From positions 4,516,501-4,580,500 of the forward strand of contig NZ_OY762614.1 in NCBI RefSeq assembly GCF_963666145.1: 64,000 nucleotides of DNA. The letters are read 5' to 3'. Shown piece after piece: positions 38,600-48,392 of the stretch. A program made the translations under genes and the position numbers. Each line of letters starts with the position of its first letter. Within the stretch, counting starts at the first letter, position 1. The notes under the pieces were generated by a model that made no database searches, was not told the origin of the DNA, and saw only the letters and a list, made by a program, of their open reading frames with translations. The stretch comes from an uncultured Desulfobacter sp. (GTDB lineage: Bacteria; Desulfobacterota; Desulfobacteria; Desulfobacterales; Desulfobacteraceae).

Positions 38600-38961
38600 G
38601 TGATTTCCTCCGTGAATTTGGGTGTCTAAGTGCCGGCGTCATTGCCGGACACTTTGGGCATTCGTCAGATCCGTCTGATGAATGGTTTGGGGTTTATATT
38701 TTTCTTAAGCGGGGGCCGACCGCCTGGATTAATCCGTTGTTCTGCTATCTTATCGTGATAAGAAAAGGCAACCTTTAGTCCATAACTTTTTTTGACGGTG
38801 CAAAACGATAGCTGTATCTTGTAGGTGTTGTTGGTATATGGCCGAATTTTAATGGAATTTTGTTGTTATCTTAGAACTAATAAAGTGATATTTTATTGTA
38901 AGAAAGTTTGGGTTTGATCATAGAGTCGCCTACAATAGGCGACTGATCAATCTCCGGGCGT
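38600..38961. other. Flagellin upstream region
   Basis: A 360-bp gap between the flagellin ATG and the end of the transposase-like gene. It contains the flagellin ribosome binding site, a long 5' leader and the sigma-28-like promoter at 38750-38777. No gene seen. Confidence 0.6.
38750..38777 (-). promoter_or_regulatory. Sigma-28 (FliA)-like promoter for flagellin
   Basis: Minus strand TAAAGGTT, 12 bases, CACGATAA, compared with the FliA consensus TAAAGTTT-N11-GCCGATAA. It lies ~150 bp upstream of the flagellin ATG, leaving a leader of ~140 nt. Confidence 0.55.
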
Positions 38962-39903
38962 TCAAAGGCGGGAGGGTTTGTGTCTAAAACTATTGGGAAA
39001 CTGGGTGTAATGCGTTTCCATGGCCTTGTAAGGTGTTTTTTGCTTTAAAAAACTTAAGGGCAATTCAAAGTTGTAATGGGGTATCTGTTTTGCCAAAAGA
39101 TCGTTTGTTCCCCAAGTTATTGTATCTTTTTTAAGTTCAGCTGTGTTTGAAACTTTTTTCATCTGCAGATCTAATGCACTGATGGCTGGCATATGCAGAT
39201 TCTCCATGTGGAAGAATGAAAGATTTGCTGTTTTGCATAGGTGTTTAATATCGTTTTTCGGCATGTCCCCTACAACTTCATCCCCTTTTATATTGGGCTG
39301 TTCGTGGCAAAGCCTTACCGGATCATTGTAAAGAACACCCAGGACTTTTAAAGGAAAGTCCCGGATATGATCTGAAATAAATGAGTGCGGCGTGGTGGTA
39401 TATTGGGCATGAAAAGTTCTAAACGAACAGTCAAGAAGGGTTTGCAGTACAACCGGCGGTTCATTTTCCTGAAAAGTGGGCAGATGAAAACAATAATAGT
39501 ATAGATATGTGCCTGTATATTCTTTAAGGTTGAATGGAACCAGTTGCTTAAGTTTTGTCAGTTTGGATATCTTATACCGTTTGAGGCATCTGTTGAGACC
39601 GGCTCTGGAACAATTGATGTTAAAAAACAGGTCGGCAATTTGAAGCAGGTCGTCGAGGCCTGCCCTGAATGCCATGCGGCAGATAATAATTTTAATCTCT
39701 TCAATGGGGGATAGGGCGGTTTTTATGTGCTTGGGCGTATGCGGCCGGTCATATACATCCATGCGGTTTTGCCATCTGCGTATGGTTGTTTTGCTGACGC
39801 CGATTTTTTTAGCCAGGCTGTCAACGGACAGATGGGGGTTGTTTTGAATATATGCCCGCTGGGCAGGGGTTGTTGTGGCATTTTTATGAAGACGTATTTT
39901 CAT
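38962..39903 (-). CDS. IS481-type transposase homologue with decayed DDE domain
   Basis: 313 residues. The first ~110 residues follow the IS481 transposase plan: KIRLHKNATTTPAQR, a helix-turn-helix LSVDSLAKKIGVSKTTIRRWQNR, the PHTPKHIKTALSPIEE hinge, and a second HTH ending CLKRYKISKL. The C-terminus ends in a segment like the usual transposase tail (KQKTPYKAMETHYTQFPNSF). But the expected DDE strand (HIDxKK) reads VLQTLLDCSF and no second acidic motif or NGKxER segment is visible, so it is probably inactive as a transposase. The frame is uninterrupted, which suggests retention as a DNA-binding protein. No inverted repeats were found. Confidence 0.65.
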   Translation of the reverse strand: MKIRLHKNATTTPAQRAYIQNNPHLSVDSLAKKIGVSKTTIRRWQNRMDVYDRPHTPKHIKTALSPIEEIKIIICRMAFRAGLDDLLQIADLFFNINCSRAGLNRCLKRYKISKLTKLKQLVPFNLKEYTGTYLYYYCFHLPTFQENEPPVVLQTLLDCSFRTFHAQYTTTPHSFISDHIRDFPLKVLGVLYNDPVRLCHEQPNIKGDEVVGDMPKNDIKHLCKTANLSFFHMENLHMPAISALDLQMKKVSNTAELKKDTITWGTNDLLAKQIPHYNFELPLSFLKQKTPYKAMETHYTQFPNSFRHKPSRL

Positions 39904-40091
39904 GGTAATATCTCAATGTTTTTGAAAAGTTTGAATACGCTTATTCTGCCGAAAGAATGATTATAGACACTTTACGAAAAATTTTAAATACGTTGAAAGG
40001 AAATGAAGCGATTTTTTAAAAAGTGGGGGTGTGTAAAAATTATTGTTGCGGTGTCTTTTTGGGGATAGCAAGGTGGGTAAAGCCAGAAAAT

Positions 40092-40120
40092 AAAAAAGGT
40101 CTCGGAAAACTTCCGAAACC
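40092..40120 (-). terminator. Terminator behind the tRNA-Pro fragment
   Basis: Minus strand GGTTTCGGAA pairs with TTCCGAGACC (one mismatch), followed by TTTTTTATTTT. Probably the original terminator of the tRNA-Pro gene before integration. Confidence 0.65.
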
Positions 40121-40132
40121 CTTATTATCCGT

Positions 40133-40177
40133 TGGTCGGGATGAGAGGATTTGAACCTCCGACCCCCTCGTCCCGAA
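40133..40177 (-). repeat. Partial tRNA-Pro (3' half), candidate attachment site
   Basis: 45 bp identical to 49445-49489, the 3' half of tRNA-Pro from the anticodon loop (TTCGGGA) through the T-arm to CCA. The 5' half is missing; a weak GAGATGCT/GAGGTGCT resemblance continues a few bases. Such a 3'-end duplication is the usual trace of tyrosine-integrase insertion into a tRNA gene. Confidence 0.85.
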
Positions 40178-40328
40178 GGGAGATGCTATTGCTTAAGTCT
40201 TGTTTTTATTGTTTTTATGATATGCAACTCTGCCCACAAAAAATTTGTGGGCAGAGTTGCATTTGGTGGTGTCGTAGTGCAACCATTGGGACGTAAAAAA
40301 TAAAAGCAAAGCATAACAAGAGGTCTTT

Positions 40329-42704
40329 CTATGTACGTGTCTGGTCAAGAACGTCCCGAACAAGCATCGAAAAATTTTTCATTGATAACGGTTTAGAAAA
40401 AAAGCCCGTAGCTGGAATTTGTTTAGAGGTATCCGAAGTTGAAATATCACTGTACCCCGTGCATAATATAGTTTTTATTTCAGGTCTGATAGTCCGGACT
40501 TTTTGGATCAATTCCTTTCCGTTCATTTGCGGCATGGCCATATCTGTGATGATTAGATCGTATGAATCTGGATTCTTTTTAAAAATTTCATAGGCTTTCC
40601 TGCTTTCGGTTGTATCGGTTACCCGATATCCTAAATTTTGGAGAAATCGTTTTTCAAGCTGCAGAATAGAAGGTTCATCATCCACAATGAGAATTCTCTC
40701 ATTGCCAGTAAAGAGATGCAATTCTATTTTGGTGTCAACCTTTGCCGTTTCTTTTTCTGACAGTAACGGTAAATAAATATTAAAACTAGTTCCTTTTCCT
40801 GGTTCGCTGTATACTGTAATTTGACCATTTAATGATTGAATGATTCTGTGAATAATTGATAATCCAAGTCCCGTCCCTTTACCTTCCGGTTTTGTTGTAA
40901 AATATGGCTCAAATATTTTATCCTGGACTTCCAGGGTCATGCCAGAACCGGAGTCGCTGATAATTAGCCGGGCATAATTTCCAGACTGAAGTTTAAAATG
41001 AATATCTTCCGGCAGAATATCGACTTGAGAAAGCTGAATTCTCAAAAAGCCTCCAGTTTCTTCCATTGCATGGTAGGCATTTGTGCAAAGATTCATAACT
41101 ATTTGATGAATTTGAACAGGATCTGCCATAATTTCAGAACACTCAGGAGAAATATCTTGCTGGATTTCTACATTCGGAGGGAGGCTGGCCCTAAGTAGCT
41201 TGATGCATTCTTCGAGTATTTTTTGTATTTTAAGGGGTTGAGGTTCAGCACTTTCTTGGTTCCGTCGGCTGAACAGTAAAATTTGCTGAATGAGGTCTTT
41301 CGCCCTGGTGCCGGCAATGAATATTTGATTAACATCGGCTTGGATGGGATCGTTTGGATCGAGCTTATCATGAATAATTTCTGAATATCCAATAATCGGG
41401 GTCAAAATATTATTAAAATCATGGGCAATTCCACCGGCAAGAGTACCTAACGCTTCCATTTTTTGAGATCGCCTGAGTTGTCTTTCCAATTTTTTCCTCT
41501 GAGCTTCAATCTTTTCATTTTCCTGTATTTTATTTTCCAAAGTCAGGTTAGTTTCAGATAGTTCTTTAGTTCGAAGTCTTACGGTCTGTTCTAACTGCTG
41601 ATGGGAGAGTCTTAAGGCCTTTTCGGCTGCTTTTTTTTGAGCGTTCGCAGAAACTATGCCCCATAAAAGGAAGCCAAATACCAATAAAAACGAAAGATCT
41701 CCTAAAGCCAGATTTAGAATGAATCGGTTATCTTTTTCTTGCAGGATTTTACGAGGAATATGTGATAAGATAACCCAGAAATAATTTACACTCGGAATTT
41801 CTGATAGACTATCTCCATGGGCCTCTGGGGAGCCTGTGCTGGAATGGATGCTGGTAACAAGAGGAAACACCTTAGTATAGGTAAAGAGTCCATAAGAATT
41901 GATGACTTGACCGGAATTGGCCTGATTTATATGGCTCCATACCTGGGGGTATCTATTCTGAATTTTTTTCGTTTTTCCATCTTCGAACATAAAACCCCAT
42001 TCGTCAGATGGGTTCTCTGCCTTGATCCAGAATCCATGAGAATTGGTCATTAAAAAAACACCAGAGGATTGAGAAAAAGTCTGTTCTAACGTGTGAATGA
42101 GATTGTTTCCCAAATAATTCAAGACCAATACACCTTTTTTTTCCCCTTGTCTGTCCCATAATGGAATTGCAAGTCTTATAGTTGGCTTTAAGGGCCGTTC
42201 AATGACACCATGTTCAATATTCAGGTCAAATGGGGATATGAACACTTCCCCGCGGTTCAATTTGATTACATCCTTAAAATAGTAGCGGTCTCCCTTGAAT
42301 TGGAGCTGATCATTGGGAACCAGAATAGGGCTTTCATTTTCTAAATTGACCCTAAGAACCTCCATTCCCGTTTTATCGAGTATCCGGATTTGATCATAAA
42401 TTCCTTTATACCGGCTAAGAGACAGAATACTTTCTGTGGCTTCGTTTCGGTCTGACTGTCCAACCAGAGTATTCAGTTTGTGATCCAGGTCTGCGGCGAT
42501 GATATTAATGTCAGAAATAATTGATTTAATCATGTGCTGGAGGAGCGTTTTTTGAAACTCCACCTTGTTAACTTCTCTGTGAAATAGAATTTTATGACGG
42601 GTTTTAATGTAATGAAAGTAGTAGGCAAATCCGGACAAGAGAAGAACAACCAGAATTGAAGTGGTAAAAATAAGACTGAATTGTTTAACTGGTTTATATA
42701 TCAT
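40329..42704 (-). CDS. Cache-type hybrid sensor histidine kinase
   Basis: 791 residues. N-terminal transmembrane helix (~10-32), periplasmic Cache-like sensor (~45-325; YKGIYDQIRILDKTGMEVLRV, GDRYYFKDV, VFISPFDLN), second helix (~330-355), coiled coil, HisKA with LAGGIAHDFNNILTP (His428), HATPase_c (NLCTNAYHAMEE, ISDSGSGM, GKGTGLGLSI), and a C-terminal receiver with phospho-acceptor Asp721 in IITDMAMPQMNGKEL. No separate response regulator is adjacent. The divergent neighbour is a Cache chemoreceptor, so both may sense similar small molecules. It lies inside the tRNA-Pro element, near its left end. Confidence 0.92.
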   Translation of the reverse strand: MIYKPVKQFSLIFTTSILVVLLLSGFAYYFHYIKTRHKILFHREVNKVEFQKTLLQHMIKSIISDINIIAADLDHKLNTLVGQSDRNEATESILSLSRYKGIYDQIRILDKTGMEVLRVNLENESPILVPNDQLQFKGDRYYFKDVIKLNRGEVFISPFDLNIEHGVIERPLKPTIRLAIPLWDRQGEKKGVLVLNYLGNNLIHTLEQTFSQSSGVFLMTNSHGFWIKAENPSDEWGFMFEDGKTKKIQNRYPQVWSHINQANSGQVINSYGLFTYTKVFPLVTSIHSSTGSPEAHGDSLSEIPSVNYFWVILSHIPRKILQEKDNRFILNLALGDLSFLLVFGFLLWGIVSANAQKKAAEKALRLSHQQLEQTVRLRTKELSETNLTLENKIQENEKIEAQRKKLERQLRRSQKMEALGTLAGGIAHDFNNILTPIIGYSEIIHDKLDPNDPIQADVNQIFIAGTRAKDLIQQILLFSRRNQESAEPQPLKIQKILEECIKLLRASLPPNVEIQQDISPECSEIMADPVQIHQIVMNLCTNAYHAMEETGGFLRIQLSQVDILPEDIHFKLQSGNYARLIISDSGSGMTLEVQDKIFEPYFTTKPEGKGTGLGLSIIHRIIQSLNGQITVYSEPGKGTSFNIYLPLLSEKETAKVDTKIELHLFTGNERILIVDDEPSILQLEKRFLQNLGYRVTDTTESRKAYEIFKKNPDSYDLIITDMAMPQMNGKELIQKVRTIRPEIKTILCTGYSDISTSDTSKQIPATGFFSKPLSMKNFSMLVRDVLDQTRT

Positions 42705-43190
42705 GGCTGATTCTCCTTTTTTTAAAGTCCACGAATCGAGAACCGGGAAATATTTTTTTCAGTTTTTCAGCTTTGAAGTGTTCCTTCTACTCAGGAAGAG
42801 AATCTGGCATCCGTATAGGGAATGGCAACAGAAGCATAACACAGAGCTACAGACGGTAGTGGTGAATTCGTTAATACGATATCATAAAGATTTCCTTTCC
42901 GGCAAGTACGAGACGGGTTATGCGAAATATTAAAATTAAAAATGAGCATTTGTGCGACCATAAAGATGCGATTTTGAGAATCATTTTGCTTTTAAGGAAC
43001 TGGATGGTCGATATTTGACTCAAATCCAGGAAATTTGTGAATAAATTGCCACAAGTGTTTTAAACCGTAAAACCCTAAAATCAGATTGAATATCTGATTT
43101 TTAATTGGCAAAGGTATATTTTTTGCTTTTTAGTTATGGTTTCTTGATAAAGTTGATTCATTAAATCTATAAGCGAAAGGAATTGTGAGA
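42705..43190. other. Divergent intergenic region between kinase and chemoreceptor
   Basis: About 485 bp of AT-rich DNA expected to hold both promoters. The open frame 42661-42933 (plus) overlaps the kinase start, resembles nothing known to me and is not called. No clear -35/-10 pair or sigma-54 box stands out. Confidence 0.4.
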
Positions 43191-45182
43191 ATGACGTTCA
43201 AGTCCAAACTCCTAATTGGAAGTATTCTATCCGCCATGCTCCCCTTGGTTATTTCTGGGTATTTTTCGATAAATAAATCCTCAAATGCCATCACTGAAAT
43301 ATTTAAATCCCAATCCATTCAAGTCGCCAAAGACTTGGCCATGCTGGCAGAAGAGGTGGTTAGCCAAGAAAAATATTTTGCTTTGTCCTTGGCCAAAACG
43401 CCTGTGGTAATGCAGGCCGCCTTAAAAGTGTTTGATTCAGGAATGGATTCTGCGGAATCGGAGCTGAATTCCTTAGAACACTTTCTTGCTGACGTTTATG
43501 CCGACGTCGGAATCAAATATGAAAGCCTTAGGGTTTCAGATAAAGACGGCAATATCATTGCGGACAGCTATGAAGGGAAAGCTAAAACTCGCTCTTTGGC
43601 GGAACGGCAATATTTTATCGACGCTAAAAAAGGAAATATCAGCATAAGTGAGCCTATTTTATCATCATTTTCTGGCCTTCCAATTGTCATAATAGCCATT
43701 CCTTTGAAAACGGCAGGGGGGACATTTACAGGGGCCTTTGTGTCCGGAATCAAACTGGATGAGTTAAGCAACCATATCACCCAGGCCAAATTGGGGAAAA
43801 CCGGGTATCCTTTTGTAACTGATCAGAAAGGCATTTTTATCGCCCATCCCAATCCCGATCTTATTTTTAAGACTAATATGACTCAAACCAACGGAATGAA
43901 GGAGGCTGCCAGGTACATACTGGCTAATGAAATTGGTGTGCTTGACTATACTTTTGACAGCGTGGATAAAATCGCCGGATTCGCTTTGGTCAAATCCACA
44001 GGGTGGCGTGTCTGCGTTACCCAAAATCGGGACGAATTTTTGGAAACATCCAAACATATTAGGAATCTGATATTTATCGTGGGTGTAATTGCCTTCATAC
44101 TTGTGTTGGCTGGGGTTCTCTGGTTTGTAAAAGACCTTATGGTTCAACTGGGTGGAGAACCATTGGAGATTGCGCGTATTGCCGATAGCATTTCAGAAGG
44201 GGATTTAACCATCGAATTTACGGGTGATGCTGAAAAGCTGACCGGCGTATATGCAAGCATGAAAAAAATGACCCAGAATCTGACGAATATGCTTAAAGAA
44301 ATCACTGGCGGTGTTTATACTTTGACTTCATCATCTACAGAACTTTCTGCCATTTCAGAACAGATGGCCTCTAATTCAGAGGATACCTCGGAAAAGGCGA
44401 ACAGCGTGGCCGCTGCTTCAGAAGAAATGACTGCGAATATGAATGGTGTGGCTGCTGCAACCGAACAAGCCGCCGCCAATCTCCAAACCGTTGTTGCCGC
44501 TACCGAAGAGATGTCTTCCACCATTTCTGAAATTGCAGCCAATACATCCAAAGGCAGTCAGACAACCATTAATGCCGTGAAAAAGGCAGAAGAGGTTTCA
44601 ACAAAAGTCAATCAACTAGGAGAAGCTGCATCCCAGATCAGCAGAGTAACCGAAACCATCGCCGATATCTCTGAACAAACCAATCTTTTGGCTCTTAACG
44701 CAACCATTGAAGCTGCCAGGGCAGGGGAGGCAGGAAAAGGATTTGCCGTAGTGGCTGCAGAAATCAAGGCACTTGCCCATCAAACAGCCGAAGCTACTAA
44801 AGAAATCGGTCAGCGGATTAGGGAGGTGCAGATGAGTACCGGAGACTCCGTGACCGCCATTAATGAAATTGTTGAAGTTATCAATGAGATTAACACCATC
44901 GTGACATCTGTAGCTGCGGCCATTGAAGAGCAGACCGCCACCACCCAAGAAATTTCCAATAATGTGAGCCAGGCTGGGCTCGGGGTTCAGGAGGTGAACG
45001 ATAATGTTAACCAGGCTTCCGCAGTGACTCGTGAAGTCAGCCAAAATATTCATCAGGTCAGCCAGGCGTCTGCCGAAATCAAGACGGGCAGCCTCCAGGT
45101 CAATGACAGTGCAGGCGCATTGTCTAAACTTGCCGAGAACCTTAACCAGTTAATTTCCAAGTTTACGTTGGAAAAAGCGTAA
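43191..45182 (+). CDS. Methyl-accepting chemotaxis protein (double-Cache sensor)
   Basis: 663 residues from ATG 43191 (AAAGGA about ten bases upstream; the GTG at 43185 is too close). Transmembrane helix ~8-28, periplasmic dCache domain (~35-275; [51 protein letters not shown]), second helix (~283-305), HAMP ([19 protein letters not shown]), then a cytoplasmic signalling coiled coil whose hairpin tip reads [33 protein letters not shown]. No CheB/CheR-binding pentapeptide is seen. The ligand is unknown; the Cache form commonly binds amino or carboxylic acids. Confidence 0.94.
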   Translation: MTFKSKLLIGSILSAMLPLVISGYFSINKSSNAITEIFKSQSIQVAKDLAMLAEEVVSQEKYFALSLAKTPVVMQAALKVFDSGMDSAESELNSLEHFLADVYADVGIKYESLRVSDKDGNIIADSYEGKAKTRSLAERQYFIDAKKGNISISEPILSSFSGLPIVIIAIPLKTAGGTFTGAFVSGIKLDELSNHITQAKLGKTGYPFVTDQKGIFIAHPNPDLIFKTNMTQTNGMKEAARYILANEIGVLDYTFDSVDKIAGFALVKSTGWRVCVTQNRDEFLETSKHIRNLIFIVGVIAFILVLAGVLWFVKDLMVQLGGEPLEIARIADSISEGDLTIEFTGDAEKLTGVYASMKKMTQNLTNMLKEITGGVYTLTSSSTELSAISEQMASNSEDTSEKANSVAAASEEMTANMNGVAAATEQAAANLQTVVAATEEMSSTISEIAANTSKGSQTTINAVKKAEEVSTKVNQLGEAASQISRVTETIADISEQTNLLALNATIEAARAGEAGKGFAVVAAEIKALAHQTAEATKEIGQRIREVQMSTGDSVTAINEIVEVINEINTIVTSVAAAIEEQTATTQEISNNVSQAGLGVQEVNDNVNQASAVTREVSQNIHQVSQASAEIKTGSLQVNDSAGALSKLAENLNQLISKFTLEKA

Positions 45183-45195
45183 AAAAAGGCTTCAA

Positions 45196-45224
45196 ATGGT
45201 TGGGCGGATTCCCCGCCCAACCAT
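45196..45224. terminator. Hairpin between chemoreceptor and integrase remnant
   Basis: ATGGTTGGGCGG pairs perfectly with CCGCCCAACCAT around ATTCC. There is no strong T tail on the plus side; on the minus side a T7 run lies about ten bases beyond. It could serve both convergent genes. Confidence 0.5.
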
Positions 45225-45278
45225 CACTTAATACGAGGAGTATAAAGCCGGTCTGAAATATTAGGCTCGTTTTCACGG

Positions 45279-46500
45279 TTATTTGGTTTTTCGGGTCTTA
45301 TTCTTTAAGTCCTCAACGATCTCGATCACATTGTCGTTTCCTGCCGGTTTATTTTCCAGGGATGGGATTACATTGATTTGTTCTCTGAGCAACTCAATTG
45401 AGGTGTGCTGATATATCCTGGTAGTGGTATCTGTCCTGGAGTGTCCGGCAATTGGGGAAACGGATTTAAGGTCCCCACCACTGGCCAGCATCATTGTAAC
45501 GGCAGCATGTCGGAAATCATATAGACGAATCCGCCGGGTGATACCTGCCCGGCGTTTTGCATTTCTAAAGGCTGTTTTTACCGAGCTGAGCGGCTTATCA
45601 TTGAACGTGATGATTTCCGGGGCTGTTTTGTCCTCATCCTCTTTTTGCCAGCGTCTTAAATTTTTTTCAAGGTCCGGATGCAGGGGGACGTACCGGAAGG
45701 GAATCCCGTGCTTTTTTGCTGACACGATATAAATTGATTTGCCCTGGAAATCTACATCATCCCAGGTCAATCGAAATAGTTCCTTTGCCCCTGGGCGCAG
45801 TCCGGTGAAATAAGAGATTTTAAGTGCCCGGATCAAATGAGAAACAGAATGGGCGAGTATGGCTTTTACTTCCCCGGGAGTTGGCGGCTTACTTCGCTTA
45901 TCATGCTTTTGGGGCTTGTTATGGCCTATCACCGCATTTGTCAGGAGAAATTATTTTTCTACGGTCCAGTTCATTATGGCCTGGATGTCGCAAAGTTCCC
46001 GGTTCACTGATGATCTGGATACCATCTTGGGTTGGCCGTCAGGCAGGAAGACAGGTGCCGTTTTTTTCTTTTCCCGGATCCCCGGAGCACTGTTTGCTGG
46101 GAGGATGGTCGTTTTTTCACATACGCATCCAGTCGTTTGTAGGTCAGGCCGGCTGCCTGCAGATGGCCGATTTCCGGAAGAAAGGTTCTGGTCAGTGAAT
46201 AGTAGAGGTTCTTTTTGGATGTTTCTTCCAGGTTAATCAGGTCTTTGATCTGGATATATTCGGCGGCTAATTCTCCAAATGTCACACCATGGTGGACCGG
46301 TACCTTGTCTTTTTTATATCCCCGTATAACACCGGAGTCTTTGAGCTCTGCGTCCCGCTCTTCTGCCCGCTGCTGGGCATCCAGGCCCCGGCCAAAGTAT
46401 TCTTCCTTCCTTTTGCCGTCCAGCGTGTAATAGCAAAAAAAACGACCGTCTTTTTTTGTCCTGCTGCCATTTATGGTTCTGCCCTTTTGGGTCCGGGTCC
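45279..46500 (-). pseudogene. Tyrosine recombinase/phage-type integrase, disrupted
   Basis: Pieces of one integrase read in the minus direction. N-terminal part in one frame (GSRTKKDGRFFCYYTLDG... to VKKRPSSQQTV, including the SAM-like VTFGELAAEYIQIKDL), then a frameshift at the T7 run 46061-46067, after which the next frame continues KTAPVFLPDGQPKMV and RELCDIQAIMNWTVEK up to an in-frame TAA at 45951-45953. The same frame resumes as the catalytic domain (217 codons): GLRPGAKELFRLTWDD (Arg I), YDFRHAAVTMML (His of HxxR replaced by Tyr), GHSRTDTTTRIYQHT (His and Tyr nucleophile). No in-frame ATG exists upstream. It likely mediated insertion at tRNA-Pro and is now inactive. Confidence 0.85.
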
Positions 46501-46551
46501 GTATTCCGAAGTGCTCTTCACTAATAGGGAGTCCTAACCCGATTAGCGAAA

Positions 46552-46836
46552 TTATTCAATTACCATGGCTTTTGATATTATAGAATTTTCCCTTAAATGT
46601 TTTATTCTGCAGTATTCTTCAGATGTGAAACATTTTTTTAATATTTCAGCATTTTCAAATTTGATAAGGACTGCGCGAGTTATGTCGCAGCTACCTGATA
46701 TAGGTGTTGATTTGTCCGATTTGAAAATGTATTCACCCCCGTATTTTTGTATGATAGGTGATGCTTGTTGAATATAAGAAAGATACATTTCTTTATTCGT
46801 TATTTCGGAAATTTGTGCAAGAAAGTATACAGACAT
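46552..46836 (-). CDS. DUF1330 family protein
   Basis: 94 residues. SVYFLAQISEITNKEMYLSYIQQASPIIQKYGGEYIFKSDKS, then ITRAVLIKFENAEILKKCFTSEEYCRIKHLRE, is the dimeric alpha/beta-barrel (ferredoxin-like) pattern of DUF1330. Function is unknown; relatives are found beside small-molecule enzymes. It is AT-rich compared with flanking core genes and begins 18 bp after a GTTAGCG motif (see findings). Confidence 0.75.
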   Translation of the reverse strand: MSVYFLAQISEITNKEMYLSYIQQASPIIQKYGGEYIFKSDKSTPISGSCDITRAVLIKFENAEILKKCFTSEEYCRIKHLRENSIISKAMVIE

Positions 46837-47061
46837 GATTTTTTTCCATTATCGCTAACGTATTATCAACAACCGTTGTGTAATGGCAACTGGAATGCCG
46901 TCTGATATTAAAAATAGTTAACGAATTGTTATTGGGAGAAGGATATTTCCGAAATGTGACAGCGCGTATGATTCATGGAACTATCTTTCTCTCCCGTTTG
47001 TATTTAGCCACTCTTGTTTATCTTGTTAAATCGATATTGTTCCCTCGGAATCCTCTCTGGA

Positions 47062-47448
47062 TTATGTGATTTTAGTGTTCGCAACTTCGATTAAGTTTTG
47101 ATCTGGATCACGGAAATAAAATGAAAGAATAGGGCCATTTGCACCCGTCCTTTCAACTGGGCCGTCAATTATTTCTATGCCGTTACTTCGTACATGCTCC
47201 ATTGCTTCTGCAAGGTCTGTTGCCGTGATAAAGCACAAATCCTCAGAACCGGGCAATGGGGTGTTGGCTTTAGGTTCAAACTCAAGGCCTTGTTTGTGAA
47301 GATTAATTTTCTGGTCACCGAATTTTAAGGCAATCCTTCCTTCTCCAAAAGTTTCTGTCGTCATACCTAAAACGGATTCATAAAATTGCACTGTTTGCTC
47401 AATGTCTCTTACCGTCAATACTATGTGGTCAATGTTTGTTATTTTCAT
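47062..47448 (-). CDS. VOC-superfamily (glyoxalase/bleomycin-resistance-like) protein
   Basis: 128 residues with two beta-alpha-beta-beta-beta modules: ITNIDHIVLTVRDIEQTVQFYESVLGM then GRIALKFGDQKINLH, and DLCFITATDLAEAMEHVRSNGIEI then LSFYFRDPDQNLIEVAN. Likely metal positions are His8, His50 and Glu near the C-terminus (NLIEV). Substrate unknown; the family includes lyases, dioxygenases and antibiotic-binding proteins. It lies in the accessory cluster of the integrated element. Confidence 0.85.
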   Translation of the reverse strand: MKITNIDHIVLTVRDIEQTVQFYESVLGMTTETFGEGRIALKFGDQKINLHKQGLEFEPKANTPLPGSEDLCFITATDLAEAMEHVRSNGIEIIDGPVERTGANGPILSFYFRDPDQNLIEVANTKIT

Positions 47449-47774
47449 TGTCGATGATCACTTTTCTGGTGATAGCGCTAACAATACTTTTCTTATCACC
47501 CTTTATAAGAAAGTCTGTGTAACCTGCACAGATCTTTCAACTTTCGTTGTGGGCTGAACCACGGTGAAAACCCGGGTCAGCCCATGGCTGTTATACAGTT
47601 CGACTTCTTCTCCAAAGGATTGAATCGGGGTGAAATTCAATCTTTCCAGGCAACTTCGTCCTTCTTCTGAAACAGCATTCGAATACAAAGAAGGATTCAA
47701 TAATTTCTATATTATAAAAAGGATCGGTCACAGGAGATACCTTCCGGTTTTGTTTATTAAGCACAATGACCGGT
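47449..47774. other. Gap between cysteine hydrolase and VOC genes
   Basis: 326 bp with a minus-strand frame at 47503-47700 that begins only at TTG and follows a stop; its end (SHGLTRVFTVVQPTTKVERSV) looks protein-like but I cannot place it, so a gene remnant is possible. A second GTTAGCG motif (47476-47482) and an inverted repeat CTTATCACC/GGTGATAAG-like segment also lie here. Confidence 0.4.
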
Positions 47775-48326
47775 TTATGCCATATTGTTTAATGTTTCGT
47801 TTGTATCGAGAACCTGGGCGTAGGGCATGGTCAATGCGGCCATAAATGATGCATGGACATCTGATGCTTTTACTGTTTTGTCTTTAAATACCAAGTCCCT
47901 TGTCGCACAAGCATCTTCAACGACAACACAGTTAAATCCGTAATCAAATGCGGCGCGGGTTGTCGCATCGATGCACATATGGCTCATGGCACCACAAATG
48001 ACAACCGTATTTTTTTCAGTCTCTTTTAATATTTCTAAAAGATCTGTTCCACGAAAACTGTTTGGGTGATTTTTTTTCACGATGCGTTCATCCCCCAAAG
48101 GTGACACCATGCCATTGATCTCGCCCCCTTTTGTATTTGGCAGAAAGAAAGTCGCCTCGGGGCGTGCAGATATATGTTGAATATGGATTATCGGTAAATT
48201 CTTGCCTCGAAATTTTTCTAATAGCCGTTGAGCATTTTCAGCCGCTTGCACAATATTGACAAGCTCCATATTGCCGCCAATAAAATAGTCATTTTGAAGG
48301 TCAACTAATAGTAAGCATGGGTCCAT
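47775..48326 (-). CDS. Cysteine hydrolase, isochorismatase family
   Basis: 183 residues. The catalytic triad of the family is visible: Asp9 in LLLVDLQNDYF, Lys in ERIVKKNHPNSFRGTDL, and Cys in CGAMSHMCIDATTRAAFDYGF. The cis-peptide region and ACATRDLVF follow. Members hydrolyse isochorismate, nicotinamide or N-carbamoyl compounds; the sequence does not decide which. It lies 66 bp behind the LysE-type exporter on the same strand, so the two may be cotranscribed. Confidence 0.87.
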   Translation of the reverse strand: MDPCLLLVDLQNDYFIGGNMELVNIVQAAENAQRLLEKFRGKNLPIIHIQHISARPEATFFLPNTKGGEINGMVSPLGDERIVKKNHPNSFRGTDLLEILKETEKNTVVICGAMSHMCIDATTRAAFDYGFNCVVVEDACATRDLVFKDKTVKASDVHASFMAALTMPYAQVLDTNETLNNMA

Positions 48327-48392
48327 TTAATTCTCCATTCATTTAAATTCGGTATCATGTCACGGGCCCCTGGAATTATTTAGCCGCTTTCA

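Larger units (their letters stand above)
39904..40328. other. Left boundary region of the integrated element
   Basis: Non-coding. Holds an AT-rich segment upstream of the transposase-like gene, a minus-strand terminator (40092-40120), the tRNA-Pro 3' fragment (40133-40177) and a short hairpin in which GCAACTCTGCCCACAAA pairs with TTTGTGGGCAGAGTTGC (40223-40261). Confidence 0.6.

Noticed and set aside
42661..42933. 90-codon plus-strand frame between kinase and chemoreceptor
   Set aside because: It begins inside the kinase gene on the other strand, has no good ribosome binding site and no recognisable content.
43080..43190. Sigma-54 box (TGGCA...TTGC) before the chemoreceptor
   Set aside because: The GG-to-GC spacing is 16 rather than 10 bases, so it cannot be a functional -24/-12 promoter.
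45824..46236. Plus-strand frames of 124-125 codons
   Set aside because: Antisense to the integrase remnant, whose conserved motifs are clear on the minus strand.
47503..47700. 65-codon minus-strand frame starting at TTG
   Set aside because: It follows a stop codon, has no ribosome binding site and no family; at most a remnant.
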